Positions 5,502 through 6,024 of a stretch of DNA of 6,024 nt are shown here, piece after piece. The first letter of the stretch is position 1. Each line of letters opens with the position of its first letter. This DNA is from Pseudomonadota bacterium (GTDB taxonomy: Bacteria; Pseudomonadota; Gammaproteobacteria; Burkholderiales; SCOH01), in contig JAUPTR010000403.1 of assembly GCA_030917985.1 (NCBI GenBank), forward strand, positions 1-6,024. The letters run 5' to 3'. The notes beneath the pieces were generated by a model. It ran no database searches, was not told where the DNA came from, and was given only the letters and a program-made list of their open reading frames with translations. The translations under genes and the position numbers were made by a program.

Positions 5502-5626
5502 ACGGCTCAGGCTTGATTCCTCCTCGCCAATGATGCATCGTTAACGTATTCCACAATTCCCCATTTGCGCCACACCCGAGATATTCTGCGAATAGCGGCT
5601 ACGCTCAATGGTTATGGGTTACGGTT

Positions 5627-6024
5627 ATGAACAATACAGTGCCAAACAAGGTAGTTTCCTTAAGTGACTACGATCGCGCCAAGCGGCCGGAAGGTAGCGG
5701 GCTGCTGGTTGAATGTCGGGATATGGCGGCAGATTTGCTGAGCAAATCGTTAACCAAGATGCTGGATCGCGTTGACGAGTCGTTGTTTGAACTGGCCGAA
5801 AATGCATTGAGCACCGAAGTGCGAATGTTGTATCTGGATGCGCGATCCAAAGCGCTGGCCCATCGTGCCAGCATTGAGTCGGAGTTCCGCAAGAATTTCG
5901 TGTCAGGATTCAATCGCAGCCTTACCAGCGCCGATGCGGGTATTTCTTATGGTCGCAGCAGCGGCCTGTCGCTGGAGCTGAGCCTGGTTGACGAAGACGA
6001 CCTGGAGGCGTCGATTGCTGCAAC
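5627..6024 (+). CDS. DUF1631-family protein, N-terminal part (truncated by window end)
   Basis: The frame is open from ATG 5627 to the window end, 132 complete codons. The start MNNTVPNKVVSLSDYDRAKR is followed by GLLVECRDMAADLLSKSL, then MLDRVDESLFELAENA, LYLDARSKALAHRASIESEF and FVSGFNRSL. This LxECRdlA, MLDrVDdaLFELAE and LYfDAmR pattern is what I recall for the start of DUF1631 (PF07793) proteins, which are several hundred residues long and common in beta- and gammaproteobacteria; some are loosely labelled thymidine phosphorylase. No biochemical function is established to my knowledge. No signal peptide or membrane segment is seen, so it is probably cytoplasmic. The only nearby ribosome-binding-like sequence is a weak GGG at 5616-5618. 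No in-frame ATG, GTG or TTG exists upstream to the TGA at 5531. The riboswitch upstream suggests c-di-GMP control. Confidence 0.8.
   Translation, partial: MNNTVPNKVVSLSDYDRAKRPEGSGLLVECRDMAADLLSKSLTKMLDRVDESLFELAENALSTEVRMLYLDARSKALAHRASIESEFRKNFVSGFNRSLTSADAGISYGRSSGLSLELSLVDEDDLEASIAA

Larger units (their letters stand above)
5135..5626. other. 492-bp regulatory region between divergent genes
   Basis: No plausible coding region is seen on either strand. Bases 5135-5200 are the leader of the minus-strand lipoprotein gene. Bases 5205-5400 are AT-rich and hold a DnaA-box match, an inverted repeat and candidate -10 elements. Bases 5411-5501 form a GEMM-I riboswitch. Bases 5511-5586 are C-rich and G-poor (26 C, 11 G in 76 nt by hand count), and 5587-5626 lead into the DUF1631 start. 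The frame of the downstream gene is open from 5534, after a TGA at 5531, but has no ATG, GTG or TTG before 5627. Confidence 0.8.

Noticed and set aside
5608..5667. Short leader peptide frame (ATG 5608, second ATG 5614) overlapping the DUF1631 start
   Set aside because: It has only 19 codons, no ribosome binding site and no coding character; it is likely a by-product of the GGTTAT repeats.
5625..5913. Minus-strand open frames opposite the DUF1631 start
   Set aside because: They are antisense to a frame with recognisable family motifs and have no signature of their own.

Overview
The window looks like a chromosomal housekeeping segment from a Gram-negative proteobacterium, most likely a betaproteobacterium. 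The reasons are the gene order (YrdC/Sua5-type synthase, M50 protease, trpS, scpA, scpB, rluB), the roughly 400-residue TrpRS with an inserted segment and a cysteine cluster, the RluB with a long basic N-terminal extension, and the DUF1631 gene at the end. Base composition is moderate in GC in the genes and AT-rich in the one long intergenic region. No phage, insertion sequence, CRISPR or tRNA gene is visible. Genus-level assignment is not possible by eye.

Bases 1-4646 hold six plus-strand genes in a very compact run that reads as one operon: the 3' end of a threonylcarbamoyl-AMP synthase-like gene, an M50 site-2-type membrane protease (2 nt later), trpS (18 nt later), scpA (37 nt later), scpB (overlapping scpA) and rluB (37 nt later). 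Three of the six act on translation (tRNA t6A modification, tRNA-Trp charging, 23S rRNA pseudouridylation) and two encode the kleisin and winged-helix partners of the SMC condensin. Two details stand out. TrpRS carries C-x21-C-x6-C-x2-C, very close to the [4Fe-4S] motif described for Thermotoga maritima TrpRS. The scpA Shine-Dalgarno sequence lies in a small GC-rich hairpin directly before a GTG start.

Bases 4667-5134 encode, on the minus strand, a small LEA14/WHy-type lipoprotein convergent with rluB.

Bases 5135-5626 are a 492-bp region between divergent genes and the most interesting part of the window. It contains an exact DnaA-box match, an 11-bp inverted repeat in AT-rich DNA, candidate -10 elements, and at about 5411-5501 a clear cyclic di-GMP-I (GEMM-I) riboswitch. 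The three ligand-contacting nucleotides of the Vibrio cholerae Vc2 structure (G20, A47, C92) have identical counterparts here. Downstream, at 5627, starts a DUF1631-family protein that runs off the window. The arrangement suggests that this poorly characterised protein family is under second-messenger control in this organism. No intrinsic terminator is visible between riboswitch and gene, so the switch probably works on translation or through Rho.
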